This document shows positions 1-8,227 of a stretch of DNA of 64,000 bases, piece by piece. The position numbers and the translations under genes were made by a program. The stretch comes from Thalassolituus marinus (GTDB lineage Bacteria > Pseudomonadota > Gammaproteobacteria > Pseudomonadales > Oceanobacteraceae): contig NZ_JAEDAH010000097.1 of assembly GCF_020320395.1 (NCBI RefSeq), positions 36,693 through 100,692 of the forward strand, read 5' to 3'. The notes under the pieces were generated by a model. The model was not told where the DNA came from and searched no databases. It saw only the letters and a program-made list of their open reading frames with translations. How positions within the stretch are numbered: the stretch's first letter is position 1; each line of letters begins with the position of its first letter.

Positions 1-314
1 CCCGGTAGTAAAAACACGGCCGCGACATTCATATAGTGCCAGTCGGGTAGCCCCCACACCGGAATAATGGCGCTGGCACCCACCAGCAAGCGGTCTTCGT
101 CGGTCAGCTCTATGGTATCCGACGCTTCAATACGTGTGGTCGACCAGAAGTGGCGCATACGCAGGTTAAACACCGCCTGCTCTTCAGCAGACAGGTTGCG
201 GTAAAAGGCAACGTGCTCATGCAAAAAGTCAGACCACTCACCCTGCCATGGCGGCAAAGGTGGTGGTGGCGTTACTAACTGACGATAAATCCAGTCGAAC
301 AAACGTCGGAACAT
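1..314 (-). CDS. M90-family zinc peptidase (MtfA-like), partial
   Basis: Open reading frame that starts at an ATG at 314 and runs off the left edge without a stop, giving about 105 residues of the N-terminal part. I translated it by hand: it begins MFRRLFDWIYRQLVTPPPP and continues through a LSAEEQ segment to WHYMNVAAVFLLPG. This matches the start of the MtfA/M90 family, putative zinc metallopeptidases known in E. coli for binding the Mlc repressor. The catalytic HExxH lies beyond the window, so activity cannot be judged. It starts 4 bases after the stop of the FKBP gene on the same strand, so the two are probably cotranscribed. Confidence 0.7.
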   Translation of the reverse strand, partial: MFRRLFDWIYRQLVTPPPPLPPWQGEWSDFLHEHVAFYRNLSAEEQAVFNLRMRHFWSTTRIEASDTIELTDEDRLLVGASAIIPVWGLPDWHYMNVAAVFLLP

Positions 315-318
315 ATGA

Positions 319-795
319 TCAGCCGCCGATGCTCAGTAACTCAACATCAAAAATCAGCAGCGAACCCGGCGGAATATTGCCCACGCGGCTGTTGCCATAG
401 GCCAGATTTGACGGAATCCAGAAACGGGTCTTTTCACCTTCAACCATTAACTGCACGCCTTCGGTCCAGCCCGGAATCACCTGATTCAGACCAAAGCTGA
501 TCGGTTCGTTGCGCTGTACCGAACTGTCGAACACAGTGCCATCTGCCAGCGTTCCGTGATAGTGCACCAGCACTTTATCCCGTGCTCCCGGATGCTCGCT
601 GCCATGACCGGCGCTGAGTACCTCATACTGCAGGCCAGATGCTGTTTGTTGCACGCCTTCACGCTTTCCATTTTCCGCCAGCAGGTGCTCACCAGCGGCA
701 ATATTTTCATCCGCTCCTTTGCTGCCCACGCCTGCTCGACGTAAGGCATAAATGACCAGTGCGGCAATCACAATCACCAGAATGGCGTTAAACAT
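319..795 (-). CDS. Membrane-anchored FKBP-type peptidyl-prolyl isomerase
   Basis: A 158-residue protein that should catalyse cis-trans isomerisation of X-Pro bonds. Residues about 2-18 (FNAILVIVIAALVIYALR) form one hydrophobic segment followed by Arg-Arg, so it is probably an N-terminally anchored protein; which side of the membrane carries the domain is not certain. The FKBP domain covers about residues 65-157, with VLVHYHGTLADGTVFDSS, VIPGWTEGVQLM and NIPPGSLLIFDVELL, all typical of the FklB/FkpA group. A GGAG ribosome binding site precedes the ATG. The M90 peptidase gene follows immediately. I do not assign a gene symbol because several paralogous FKBPs share this architecture. Confidence 0.88.
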   Translation of the reverse strand: MFNAILVIVIAALVIYALRRAGVGSKGADENIAAGEHLLAENGKREGVQQTASGLQYEVLSAGHGSEHPGARDKVLVHYHGTLADGTVFDSSVQRNEPISFGLNQVIPGWTEGVQLMVEGEKTRFWIPSNLAYGNSRVGNIPPGSLLIFDVELLSIGG

Positions 796-854
796 AGTGT
801 TCTCCAGTATGGGGGATCATGGGCAAATCACAGGATAACTGACCGTCTGGTACC

Positions 855-891
855 TTTACCCGGACAATGACTTACCATATAAACAAGTCAT
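855..891 (+). promoter_or_regulatory. Promoter with dyad over the -10 box, upstream of the alpha/beta hydrolase
   Basis: TTTACC at 855-860 and TATAAA at 878-883 are spaced by 17 bases, a reasonable sigma70 promoter for the hydrolase at 913. Overlapping the -10 is an inverted repeat, ATGACTT (867-873) and AAGTCAT (885-891), with 11 bases between the arms. A dyad placed there would suit a repressor operator, but no regulator gene lies next to it. Confidence 0.4.
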
Positions 892-912
892 CATAAGAAA
901 ATCAGCAGAACT

Positions 913-1683
913 ATGACAGAACAGCGCCGTTCTCCCATCGTATTTATTCATGGTATGTGGTGTGGACCAGAGGTTTTCCAGCCCTATGCGGACTACTTCA
1001 CATCACTGGGCTACGAATGCCATGTCCCGGCCCTGCGTGGCCATGAAAGCATGCAACAATCGCTGGACAGCCTGGGAACAACCAGCATTACGGATTACGC
1101 CAACGACCTGGAAGCCTTTATCCGGACACTGGATAGAAAACCCATAGTCATTGGTCATTCCATGGGGGGCTTGCTGGTGCAGATACTGTGTGCACGCAAT
1201 CTGGTCGATAAAGCCGTGCTGCTGTGCCCGGCATCGCCAGCAGGTATTCACGCATTAACGCCGTCGGTCGTGCGCAGCTTCTTTGGTGTTATGGCGCGCT
1301 GGGGCTTCTGGCGAAAAGCCAATAAATTATCGCCGGCGGCTGCACGCTATGCGCTGTTTAATAAACTTTCAGGACAAGCAGCACAGGATGCCTATCTGCA
1401 AATGCGCTATGAAAGCGGTCGGGCAGCGTTTGAAATTGGCTTCTGGCTGATTGACCCGAACAAAGCCACCGTGGTTAATCCGGCCCATGTCACGCAGCCT
1501 ATGCTGGTTATCAGCGGCGAGAACGATCACATCACACCCGCCAGCGTGAATAAGAAAGTGGCAGCTCGGTACCGCTATGCAGAATATCGCAGTTACCCGA
1601 ACCATGCTCACTGGCTGATCAGTGAGCCGGGCTGGGAAAATATCGCGCAGGATGTCGCCGCGTGGCTGGAAAAATCCGGCTAG
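913..1683 (+). CDS. Alpha/beta hydrolase
   Basis: A 256-residue cytosolic alpha/beta-hydrolase fold protein. The oxyanion-hole region is FIHGMWCGPE (residues 11-20), the nucleophile elbow is GHSMGG with Ser83, and a late acid (GENDHITP) and histidine (NHAHWL) complete the expected triad. The fold covers esterases, lipases, haloperoxidase-like and many other enzymes, so the substrate cannot be named; the short cap region argues for a small lipid or ester substrate only weakly. It stands alone on the plus strand, divergent from the FKBP gene and convergent with the DUF599 gene, whose stop codon is only 8 bases away. No signal peptide is visible. Confidence 0.85.
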   Translation: MTEQRRSPIVFIHGMWCGPEVFQPYADYFTSLGYECHVPALRGHESMQQSLDSLGTTSITDYANDLEAFIRTLDRKPIVIGHSMGGLLVQILCARNLVDKAVLLCPASPAGIHALTPSVVRSFFGVMARWGFWRKANKLSPAAARYALFNKLSGQAAQDAYLQMRYESGRAAFEIGFWLIDPNKATVVNPAHVTQPMLVISGENDHITPASVNKKVAARYRYAEYRSYPNHAHWLISEPGWENIAQDVAAWLEKSG

Positions 1684-1691
1684 GCGCAGAT

Positions 1692-2429
1692 TTACTCAGA
1701 TAGTTCCTTATCGTCTTTAAACACTTTATCGCCGACGTTCTCGACCTTCATCATGGCGTAGAGGGAATTAGATAAAAATTCCCGGCGGTAAAGTACAAAT
1801 ACCACAAACGACGCAGTCAGCATAAATACCAGCGGGTGTACAAACCAGCTCAGTGCCGACAACGAAAAATAAAATGCACGCAGGCCATAGTTGTAACTGC
1901 GGCTGGCATGATCAATCACTTTCGCGGCATAAATTGAAAAGCTACGGCGCTCTGCTGCGGTGACGGTTTCATCCATTGGTAACGGTGCAGCTCCCACCAG
2001 TACGGAAGCGAAACCAAATTGACGCATTGACCAGGTGAAAGTAAAAAATGCGTAGATAAATACGCCTATCAGCGTCGCCAGTTTCAGCTCCAGCATCAGC
2101 AGGCTGTCAGCCATCACAAAGGATACGCCAGACAGCATATCCCGCACATCATCGACAGACGTCATGACCGTCAGTAAACCGGCCAGAATCAGTACCGACG
2201 ACGAGGCAAAGAAATTTACGTTGCGCTCAAGGTTTGCCAGTAACGCAGCATCTCCTACGCGCACGTCACGCTGCAATAAACGACGCATCCAGTTAATACG
2301 GTGAACGTGCAACACAGATGACAGCGATGCGGATGTTCTGGCGCGGTATTTGGCAAACTGAGTGTAGGCAACCCAGCAGGTAATAAACCAGGCCAGGGCA
2401 ATTGCGTTTAGCAGAACAACATCCGGCAT
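1692..2429 (-). CDS. DUF599 family membrane protein
   Basis: A 245-residue integral membrane protein of the DUF599 family. It begins with a hydrophobic helix (about 2-23), then a basic region containing the conserved-looking RINWMRRLL, and further helices around residues 73-90, 110-130 and 190-225. The family has no established biochemical function. The gene is monocistronic by context: it ends 8 bases from the convergent hydrolase gene and is preceded by about 115 bases without a gene before the arsenic operon end. Assignment to DUF599 is by recognised sequence style rather than by a search. Confidence 0.75.
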   Translation of the reverse strand: MPDVVLLNAIALAWFITCWVAYTQFAKYRARTSASLSSVLHVHRINWMRRLLQRDVRVGDAALLANLERNVNFFASSSVLILAGLLTVMTSVDDVRDMLSGVSFVMADSLLMLELKLATLIGVFIYAFFTFTWSMRQFGFASVLVGAAPLPMDETVTAAERRSFSIYAAKVIDHASRSYNYGLRAFYFSLSALSWFVHPLVFMLTASFVVFVLYRREFLSNSLYAMMKVENVGDKVFKDDKELSE

Positions 2430-2546
2430 TACGCGGCTCTCTTATTCAGCAGTGAAAAAACAGACTGAGTTTAGGATATACCGCCTCAGTATCCCAATAA
2501 ATACGCTTCGCCCGCAGGCACGTGAGTATTTTTACCAAGGCGACAG

Positions 2547-3035
2547 TCAGGGCAGCAGGCCGATCAGCTGTTGAATACGGGCATCAGACAACTGACGGTA
2601 ATCGAAGTACGGGCACACCAGCAGACCACTGCTATGCCGGGCAAAGCGCTCATCCAGCCAGTGCAGCTCATCATTAAGACCGCATTCGGCAGCATAGCCC
2701 TTGCCCAGTACCAGACGTACCGAACCTTCCTGCGCCTGCAAGGGTGGTGGCGAGAACAGCAACGCAGTACCACTGCTGGCCTGCAACAGACAATCGTCAC
2801 GCAGGCTTTGCCAGCGATCATAGCCACGCGGATTTTCGGCAAATAGCAACTTGGCATAGACATTAAAAATCTTGCGCCAGTGATTGCCGGTTTCAGCCGC
2901 GATGCGGCCAATTTCGCCGTGCTGCATCGGACGCAACGTTGTTAAGCCCTGGTATTCCGCCAGTGGCGGACGATTGGCGATATACACCTGAAAACGGGCA
3001 TTGATATCGCCAAGGCCAACCGCGGAAGTCATCAT
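2547..3035 (-). CDS. Unrecognised protein at the end of the ars operon
   Basis: A 162-residue soluble protein that I do not firmly recognise; a recently named family of marine gammaproteobacterial proteins (DUF6942) is a possibility but this is from memory only. It has no signal peptide, transmembrane helix or cysteine-pair motif; it has scattered Cys, Trp and His residues, including [15 protein letters not shown] near residue 51 and a C-terminal [14 protein letters not shown]. Its ATG overlaps the arsH stop (ATGA, 3032-3035), so it is translated from the same message. Position as the last gene of an arsenic operon suggests a role linked to arsenic or oxidative stress, but nothing in the sequence proves it. 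Confidence 0.6.
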   Translation of the reverse strand: MMTSAVGLGDINARFQVYIANRPPLAEYQGLTTLRPMQHGEIGRIAAETGNHWRKIFNVYAKLLFAENPRGYDRWQSLRDDCLLQASSGTALLFSPPPLQAQEGSVRLVLGKGYAAECGLNDELHWLDERFARHSSGLLVCPYFDYRQLSDARIQQLIGLLP

Positions 3036-3751
3036 AGGGAGCGCTGGTTAACCCGGCTCATCAGCTGTTCTGCCGTTTCTTTGCGTTCAGAGTAGCGATC
3101 AAGCAAAACATCATTGCGGTCACGGGTCAGCAGTGTGAAATGCATCAGCTCTTCCAACACATCGACAATACGATCGTAATACGGCGATGGCTTCATCCGG
3201 TCATCATCGTCAAACTCTGCCCAGGCCTTGGCGACCGACGACTGGTTCGGAATCGTCAGACAGCGCATCCAGCGCCCCAGAATACGCATCTGGTTTACCG
3301 CATTAAATGACTGCGAACCACCACACACCTGCATTACAGCCAGTGTCTTTCCCTGAGTTGGTCGTACCGCACCAATGCTCAGGGGAATCCAGTCGATCTG
3401 TGCTTTCATAATGCCGGTCATGGCACCATGACGCTCGGGTGAACACCACACCATGCCTTCCGCCCACTGCACCAGCTCGCGCAGTTCCTGCACTTTGGCG
3501 TGGCTGTCATCACAGTCATCCGGCAGCGGCAGGCCACTGGGATTAAAAATACGGGTTTCCGCGCCCATTTTCTGCAGAATGCGGGCGCTCTCTTCCACCA
3601 CTAAACGGCTGAACGAACGCTGGCGTAACGAGCCATACAACAGCAGAATTTTTGCTTTATGTGTCGATGGCTGCGAGCGGAATAAGGCTGCGGCATCCGG
3701 TGCTTTAAAACATTCCGGCTGCAGGTTCGCCGGTTCAGTGATATCAGTCAT
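3032..3751 (-). CDS. arsH: Arsenical resistance protein ArsH (NADPH-dependent FMN reductase family)
   Basis: A 239-residue flavodoxin-like protein of the ArsH family. ArsH proteins bind FMN, use NADPH, and in characterised cases oxidise trivalent organoarsenicals. The phosphate-binding loop is [18 protein letters not shown] near residue 37, and the family segments [25 protein letters not shown] and [18 protein letters not shown] are intact. The length is normal. It lies third from the promoter-distal end of arsR-arsC-ACR3-arsH-orf, 9 bases after the ACR3 stop, and overlaps the next gene by 4 bases. Expression is expected to be controlled by the ArsR encoded at the head of the operon. Confidence 0.93.
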   Translation of the reverse strand: MTDITEPANLQPECFKAPDAAALFRSQPSTHKAKILLLYGSLRQRSFSRLVVEESARILQKMGAETRIFNPSGLPLPDDCDDSHAKVQELRELVQWAEGMVWCSPERHGAMTGIMKAQIDWIPLSIGAVRPTQGKTLAVMQVCGGSQSFNAVNQMRILGRWMRCLTIPNQSSVAKAWAEFDDDDRMKPSPYYDRIVDVLEELMHFTLLTRDRNDVLLDRYSERKETAEQLMSRVNQRSL

Positions 3752-3760
3752 TACTCAGCC

Positions 3761-4765
3761 TCAGTTAAACCAGTGACGGGTACGGTTAGCAAAAGCCACC
3801 AGCGACAGCATCACCGGCACTTCAACCAGAACCCCAACCACGGTTGCCAGCGCCGCACCAGAATTAAGACCGAACAGTGCAATAGCCACAGCCACCGCCA
3901 GTTCGAAGAAATTACTGGTGCCAATCATACAGGCCGGTGCCGCGATGTTATGTGCCAGCTGCATTTTGCGTGCAATAAAGTAGGCAATAAAGAAAATACC
4001 GTAAGTCTGAATCAGCAGTGGAATGGCAATCAGTACAATATCAAAGGGCTTAGCGACAATAGTCTGTGCTTGCAAAGCAAACAGAATCACGACGGTCGCA
4101 ATCAGCCCCATGACTGAAAACGGTTTTATACCGGCTGAAAACGACTGCAGTTTGTCTGCGGTTAACAGTTTACGCGTGACAATACCGGCCACCAGCGGCA
4201 GTACCACATACAGCACCACCGACAGCAGCAGGGTTTCCCACGGCACCTGAATATCAGAAACACCCAGTAAAAAAGCCGCAAGCGGTGCAAAGGCGAACAC
4301 CATAATCAGGTCATTCACCGACACCTGCACCAGGGTGTAATTAGGATCCCCTTTGGTCAGCTGACTCCAGACAAACACCATGGCGGTACAGGGCGCAACG
4401 CCTAATAAAATCATGCCGGCAATGTATTCGCTGGCGGTACTGGCATCGACCATACCGGCAAAAAACACCTGAAAGAACAACCATCCAAGAGCCGCCATGG
4501 AGAATGGTTTAATCAGCCAGTTGATCACCAGAGTGAGTACTAACCCCTGTGGCTTACGGCCAATGTCACGGATTGCTGTGAAATCGATCTGCGTCATCAT
4601 CGGATAAATCATCAGCCAGATCAGTACCGCCACTGGCAGATTCACATTCGCCACTTCTAACGCAGCAACGGCATTAAATACATCTGGCAGCAGCAACCCC
4701 AGCGCTACACCAGCGATCATGCCCACGCCAACCCATACGGTCAGAAAACGCTCAAAAATCCCCAC
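3761..4765 (-). CDS. acr3: Arsenite efflux transporter, ACR3 family
   Basis: A 334-residue polytopic inner-membrane protein with about ten hydrophobic helices, of the ACR3 (BASS superfamily) arsenite exporters rather than the unrelated ArsB. The conserved cysteine of the family is present in [13 protein letters not shown] (Cys126), and the segment [18 protein letters not shown] near residue 290 is also diagnostic. It expels arsenite made by ArsC from arsenate. The start is a GTG at 4765, two bases after the arsC stop, so translation is coupled. The length fits the family. Confidence 0.93.
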   Translation of the reverse strand: MGIFERFLTVWVGVGMIAGVALGLLLPDVFNAVAALEVANVNLPVAVLIWLMIYPMMTQIDFTAIRDIGRKPQGLVLTLVINWLIKPFSMAALGWLFFQVFFAGMVDASTASEYIAGMILLGVAPCTAMVFVWSQLTKGDPNYTLVQVSVNDLIMVFAFAPLAAFLLGVSDIQVPWETLLLSVVLYVVLPLVAGIVTRKLLTADKLQSFSAGIKPFSVMGLIATVVILFALQAQTIVAKPFDIVLIAIPLLIQTYGIFFIAYFIARKMQLAHNIAAPACMIGTSNFFELAVAVAIALFGLNSGAALATVVGVLVEVPVMLSLVAFANRTRHWFN

Positions 4766-4767
4766 AA

Positions 4768-5238
4768 TTACACTCCGGCGGCCTGAGTAAAAATCTGTTT
4801 AATATCGTCAGCACTGAGCACTGAAAAATCCTGTTTGCGCACGCGTTCTATACGCTGACTCAGCGTATCGGCTACCGCGCTGAATAACGCCTGCTGCTTT
4901 TCTGCATCGCTTTCCTTCGACGGATCGGTCAGCCCCCAGTGCACCCGGATACTGTTGCCCATCCATAACGGACAGGCTTCACCGGCGGCGCTGTCGCACA
5001 CAGTAATCACTACGTCCGGCGCAAAATCGGCAAATTCATCCCAACTCTGGCTGCGTAAATCGTCGGTGTTTATGCCCTGTTGTTGCAAAAAGCTCAGAGT
5101 ACCGGGAAACACGACACCGGCAGGCTGGCTACCGGCGCTGCGCACGTCAAATACATCCCCAGCGACATCACGACAAATGGCTTCTGCCAGAATCGAACGG
5201 CAGCGGTTATGAGTACAAACAAAGAGTAATTTCAACAT
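4768..5238 (-). CDS. arsC: Arsenate reductase ArsC, low-molecular-weight phosphatase type
   Basis: A 156-residue arsenate reductase of the LMW protein-tyrosine-phosphatase fold. The phosphate loop C-X5-R is Cys8-Thr-His-Asn-Arg-Cys-Arg14, and a second cysteine pair lies in [11 protein letters not shown], as in the thioredoxin-coupled family. It reduces arsenate to arsenite for export by ACR3. I place the start at the ATG at 5238 ([11 protein letters not shown]); an in-frame TTG upstream at 5256 would extend it into arsR and is less likely. It follows the arsR stop by 5 bases. Confidence 0.9.
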   Translation of the reverse strand: MLKLLFVCTHNRCRSILAEAICRDVAGDVFDVRSAGSQPAGVVFPGTLSFLQQQGINTDDLRSQSWDEFADFAPDVVITVCDSAAGEACPLWMGNSIRVHWGLTDPSKESDAEKQQALFSAVADTLSQRIERVRKQDFSVLSADDIKQIFTQAAGV

Positions 5239-5243
5239 AGGCT

Positions 5244-5561
5244 TCAACGGCAACATTGCCCTTCACTGAATGGTTTAAGCGCTGTTATTTCCTGCTGACA
5301 GGCAGTCAGTGCCTGATCGATGATGTCGAGCGCCCACACGGGTAGCTCAGGTGACAAGCGGTAGTAAACCCACTGGCCACGCTTTTCACTGACCACCAGC
5401 TGCTGCTCGCGCAGCAGTGCCAGGTGGCGTGAAATTTTTGGCTGGCTGAGGTCCAGTGCCGTCATAAGATCGCATACGCACATCTCGCCGTTACTGAGCA
5501 GCAAGGTCAGCTTGAGGCGGGTGTCATCGCACAGGCACTTAAACAGAGTAAGAGGTTTCAT
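5244..5561 (-). CDS. arsR: Arsenic-responsive repressor ArsR
   Basis: A winged-helix repressor of the ArsR/SmtB family, 105 residues if it starts at MKPLTLFKCL (ATG at 5561); another ATG lies three codons upstream at 5570. The metalloid-binding MCVCDL motif (Cys28 and Cys30) sits at the start of the recognition region, followed by LSQPKISRHLALLREQQLV and the wing GQWVYYRLSP. Arsenite or antimonite binding should release it from DNA. No convincing ribosome binding site precedes either ATG. The open frame continues upstream through a TTG at 5597, but this would place coding sequence across the palindrome at 5572-5595, which is better read as the operator. Confidence 0.9.
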   Translation of the reverse strand: MKPLTLFKCLCDDTRLKLTLLLSNGEMCVCDLMTALDLSQPKISRHLALLREQQLVVSEKRGQWVYYRLSPELPVWALDIIDQALTACQQEITALKPFSEGQCCR

Positions 5562-5571
5562 GAGGTGCATA

Positions 5572-5595
5572 GTATATATGGAATTCCATATATAC
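5572..5595. promoter_or_regulatory. Perfect 24-bp palindrome, probable ArsR operator
   Basis: The left half is GTATATATGGAA and the right half is its exact reverse complement, with a GAATTC centre. It lies directly ahead of arsR. On the arsR strand a TATACT (5576 down to 5571) could act as a -10 and TTGTAT (5597 down to 5592) as a -35, although the 15-base spacing is short. A repressor on this site would cover such a promoter, fitting ArsR autorepression. The dyad is seen directly; the identity of the protein is inferred from position. Confidence 0.65.
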
Positions 5596-5693
5596 AATTT
5601 TTTCCTGAAAATAGCCCAAATGCACCTTACCGTGACCGCTTTTGCACGGTAGTGTCAGGACCAAGGTAAACCAATAACAAACCGGACCCCGCT

Positions 5694-6953
5694 ATGTCAC
5701 AACCTGCATTTCACTTTGTCGTATTTGGCGCCACCAGCTTTGTTGGTCAGATTCTTACCCGCTACCTGCTGCAGAGCTGCGGTGTCGGCCAGGAAATTAA
5801 CTGGGCCATTGCCGGACGCTCGTCCGCCAAACTGAATGAACTGAAGACCTCTCTCGGCGAGGCTGCCAGCGACCTTCCGGTGCTGATTGCCGATGCCGCT
5901 GACGATGCTCAGTTGCAGACCATGTGTGCACAAACCCGAGCCATTGTTTCCACCGTTGGTCCCTACGCGCTGTATGGCGAACCATTGGTGCGCGCGTGTG
6001 CAGAAAGCGGTACCGACTACTGCGATCTGACCGGCGAGCCACAGTGGATTCGCCGTATGCTGGATAAGTACGAAAGCGCAGCTCAGTCTTCAGGCGCACG
6101 TATCGTGCATTCGTGTGGCTTTGACTCCGTGCCATCGGATATGGGCGTGTACTTCCTGCAGCAGCAGGCCGGGAAGCGCTTCGGACAACCGCTGACGAAT
6201 GTGCATATGCGGGTAAAAGCGGCGAAAGGCGGCATGTCCGGTGGCACCATTGCCAGTATCATTGAGCTGACCAAAGAGGTAATTGCCGAACCATCGCTGA
6301 GAAAGCTACTGGCCAACCCCTACGCTTTGTGTCCAACTGGCCACCCGTATAAAACCCGCCAGTACAATCAGAAAGGCGTCGATAAGGATACCGATCTCAA
6401 CAGCTGGACGGTGCCATTTATCATGGCCGCCATTAATACCCGTATCGTTCATCGCTCGAATGCTTTACGTCAGCACGCCTACGGTGAAAACTTCCGCTAT
6501 GAAGAATCTATGCTCAGCGGGCGCGGTATGCGCGGCTGGCTGACCGGTGCTGCCCTGGTCGGCGCCATGGGAGCATTTATGCTGGGTGCTGCGATGAAAC
6601 CAACCAGAGCCCTGCTGGAAAAATTCATCCTGCCAAAGCCGGGCGAAGGCCCGTCTCCCGCAGCCCAGGAGGCTGGGTACTACGATATCCGCTTTATCGG
6701 CCGTACAGACGACAACCAGACTCTGTTGACACGAGTCACCGGCGACAAAGATCCTGGCTACGGCTCAACCGCTAAGATCCTTGGTGAAGCGATTATCAGC
6801 CTGGCCTGCGACCTGCACGACCAGGATGGCAATAAAAACCATCGAAGCGGTGGTTTCTGGACACCGGCATCGGTATTTGACGACCGCTATATCGACCGCC
6901 TGACCGCAAATGCGGGGCTCACCTTCGAAGTTCTGAACCCGACAGAAGCTTAA
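5694..6953 (+). CDS. Saccharopine dehydrogenase-like NAD(P)-binding protein
   Basis: A 419-residue protein with an N-terminal Rossmann fold (FVVFGATSFVGQILTRYLL, residues 8-26) of the saccharopine dehydrogenase / trans-acting enoyl reductase group. It continues with IVSTVGPYALYGEPLVRACAESGTDYCDLTGE and IVHSCGFDSVPSDMG, typical of proteins distantly related to the mycobacterial trans-acting enoyl reductase. A hydrophobic stretch around residues 283-300 (GWLTGAALVGAMGAFMLGA) may contact the membrane. The catalytic reaction is unknown; the name does not imply lysine metabolism. It is a single gene divergent from arsR, with about 100 bases shared as promoter region. Confidence 0.82.
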   Translation: MSQPAFHFVVFGATSFVGQILTRYLLQSCGVGQEINWAIAGRSSAKLNELKTSLGEAASDLPVLIADAADDAQLQTMCAQTRAIVSTVGPYALYGEPLVRACAESGTDYCDLTGEPQWIRRMLDKYESAAQSSGARIVHSCGFDSVPSDMGVYFLQQQAGKRFGQPLTNVHMRVKAAKGGMSGGTIASIIELTKEVIAEPSLRKLLANPYALCPTGHPYKTRQYNQKGVDKDTDLNSWTVPFIMAAINTRIVHRSNALRQHAYGENFRYEESMLSGRGMRGWLTGAALVGAMGAFMLGAAMKPTRALLEKFILPKPGEGPSPAAQEAGYYDIRFIGRTDDNQTLLTRVTGDKDPGYGSTAKILGEAIISLACDLHDQDGNKNHRSGGFWTPASVFDDRYIDRLTANAGLTFEVLNPTEA

Positions 6954-7055
6954 CAAGCATCCTTTTCGCCACCGGACATTTCCCGACATATTGTCAGATT
7001 GCCCGGTGCGCGAAACGAGTCTACCCTTAACGGGAGATTCAGCCATTATTCCGAC

Positions 7056-7979
7056 ATGAACAAGAAGCCTGACAAGCAGTCAAATGACGCATACCCCGCC
7101 CTGCTCACCGTTGTGAACAGTCTGGATGCTCTTATTTATGTTGCGGATATGGATAGCTACGAGCTGCTGTTTGTAAACGAATATGGTCGCCAGAAATGGG
7201 GGGACCCGGGCAAACTCAGGTGCTGGGAGTATTTACAAAAGAATCAGTCTGGCCCCTGTACATTCTGCACGAACAAGCATTTGAGGAATGACGAGGCTAA
7301 GCCCACAGGCGTGTACGTGTGGGAATTCAGAAATACGGTTACCAACCGTTGGTTTCAATGCCGTGACGAAGCCATCTACTGGCCAGACGGGCGCCTGGTA
7401 CGCATTGAAATTGCCACCGATATTACCGAGCGCAAGCAGATGGAAAGCGAGCTGGATGCAGCTCGGCGTGAAGCTGAATTTCTGGCTGGCATTGATCCAC
7501 TGACAAGCCTGAACAACCGCCGTGCCTTCTCAGATCTTGGTAATCAGTTACTGAAAGAGACCATCCGCTTTAAACAACCAGCGTCATTGATCATGTTTGA
7601 TCTCGACCACTTTAAGCAGATTAATGACCAGTTTGGACATGAGAGTGGTGATGAAGTACTGCTCCATATCGCCCGCCTGACCAGAGAAACCGTGCGTCAG
7701 GCAGACATTGTTGCCCGCATTGGCGGCGAGGAATTCGCCATATTACTGCCACAAACAGATCTGGAGCAGGCAGGTCAGCTAGCCGAACGCTTACGACAGA
7801 CGTTGATGAATAACACAGTGAACATCAAAGGTCAGGGGATAACCACAACGGCCAGTTTTGGTGTTATCAGCTGCGATCCTGAATGCGACGAACTCAGGCT
7901 CGACCAGATGCTGGCCGATGCTGATGCCGAACTGTACAAGGCCAAAAATGCCGGCAGAAACCGTAGTGTCTGCCGCTAG
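7056..7979 (+). CDS. PAS domain diguanylate cyclase
   Basis: A 307-residue GGDEF protein from the ATG at 7056 (MNKKPDKQ); a TTG 19 codons earlier also keeps the frame open. Residues about 15-125 form a PAS domain with a Cys-pair segment, GPCTFCTNKHL, and end in the usual linker DITERKQMESELDAARREAEF. The C-terminal cyclase domain has the active-site loop GGEEF and, five residues before it, an RxxD (RQAD) inhibitory site, so product feedback by c-di-GMP is expected. There are no transmembrane segments, so it senses a cytoplasmic signal. The paired cysteines could bind a metal or respond to redox state, which is an inference. Confidence 0.9.
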   Translation: MNKKPDKQSNDAYPALLTVVNSLDALIYVADMDSYELLFVNEYGRQKWGDPGKLRCWEYLQKNQSGPCTFCTNKHLRNDEAKPTGVYVWEFRNTVTNRWFQCRDEAIYWPDGRLVRIEIATDITERKQMESELDAARREAEFLAGIDPLTSLNNRRAFSDLGNQLLKETIRFKQPASLIMFDLDHFKQINDQFGHESGDEVLLHIARLTRETVRQADIVARIGGEEFAILLPQTDLEQAGQLAERLRQTLMNNTVNIKGQGITTTASFGVISCDPECDELRLDQMLADADAELYKAKNAGRNRSVCR

Positions 7980-8020
7980 CTACGCAGGCAGAGTTCAGTA
8001 AAACACTGAGTCCGGAGCAT

Positions 8021-8054
8021 AAAAAAAGCCGCATCAGCAGATGCGGCTTTTTTA
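8021..8054. terminator. Bidirectional rho-independent terminator
   Basis: A hairpin with arms AAGCCGCAT and ATGCGGCTT around a CAGCAG loop, with an A-run on its left and a T-run on its right. It can end the plus-strand GGDEF message and the minus-strand tRNA-Val transcript, whose 3' end is 5 bases away. Confidence 0.9.
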
Positions 8055-8058
8055 AATT

Positions 8059-8135
<77 letters not shown>

Positions 8136-8147
8136 GAATTGGCGCGT

Positions 8148-8176
8148 ATCTTAACGATGCCGGGATTATCGCGCAA
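8148..8176 (-). promoter_or_regulatory. Promoter of tRNA-Val
   Basis: On the minus strand TTGCGC (8176-8171) and TAAGAT (8153-8148) are 17 bases apart and lie 12 bases before the mature 5' end of the tRNA. Confidence 0.55.
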
Positions 8177-8227
8177 GCACTTTTTACACCCCGGATGCAC
8201 CTCAGCGCTGCGATAACTACTTAAAAA

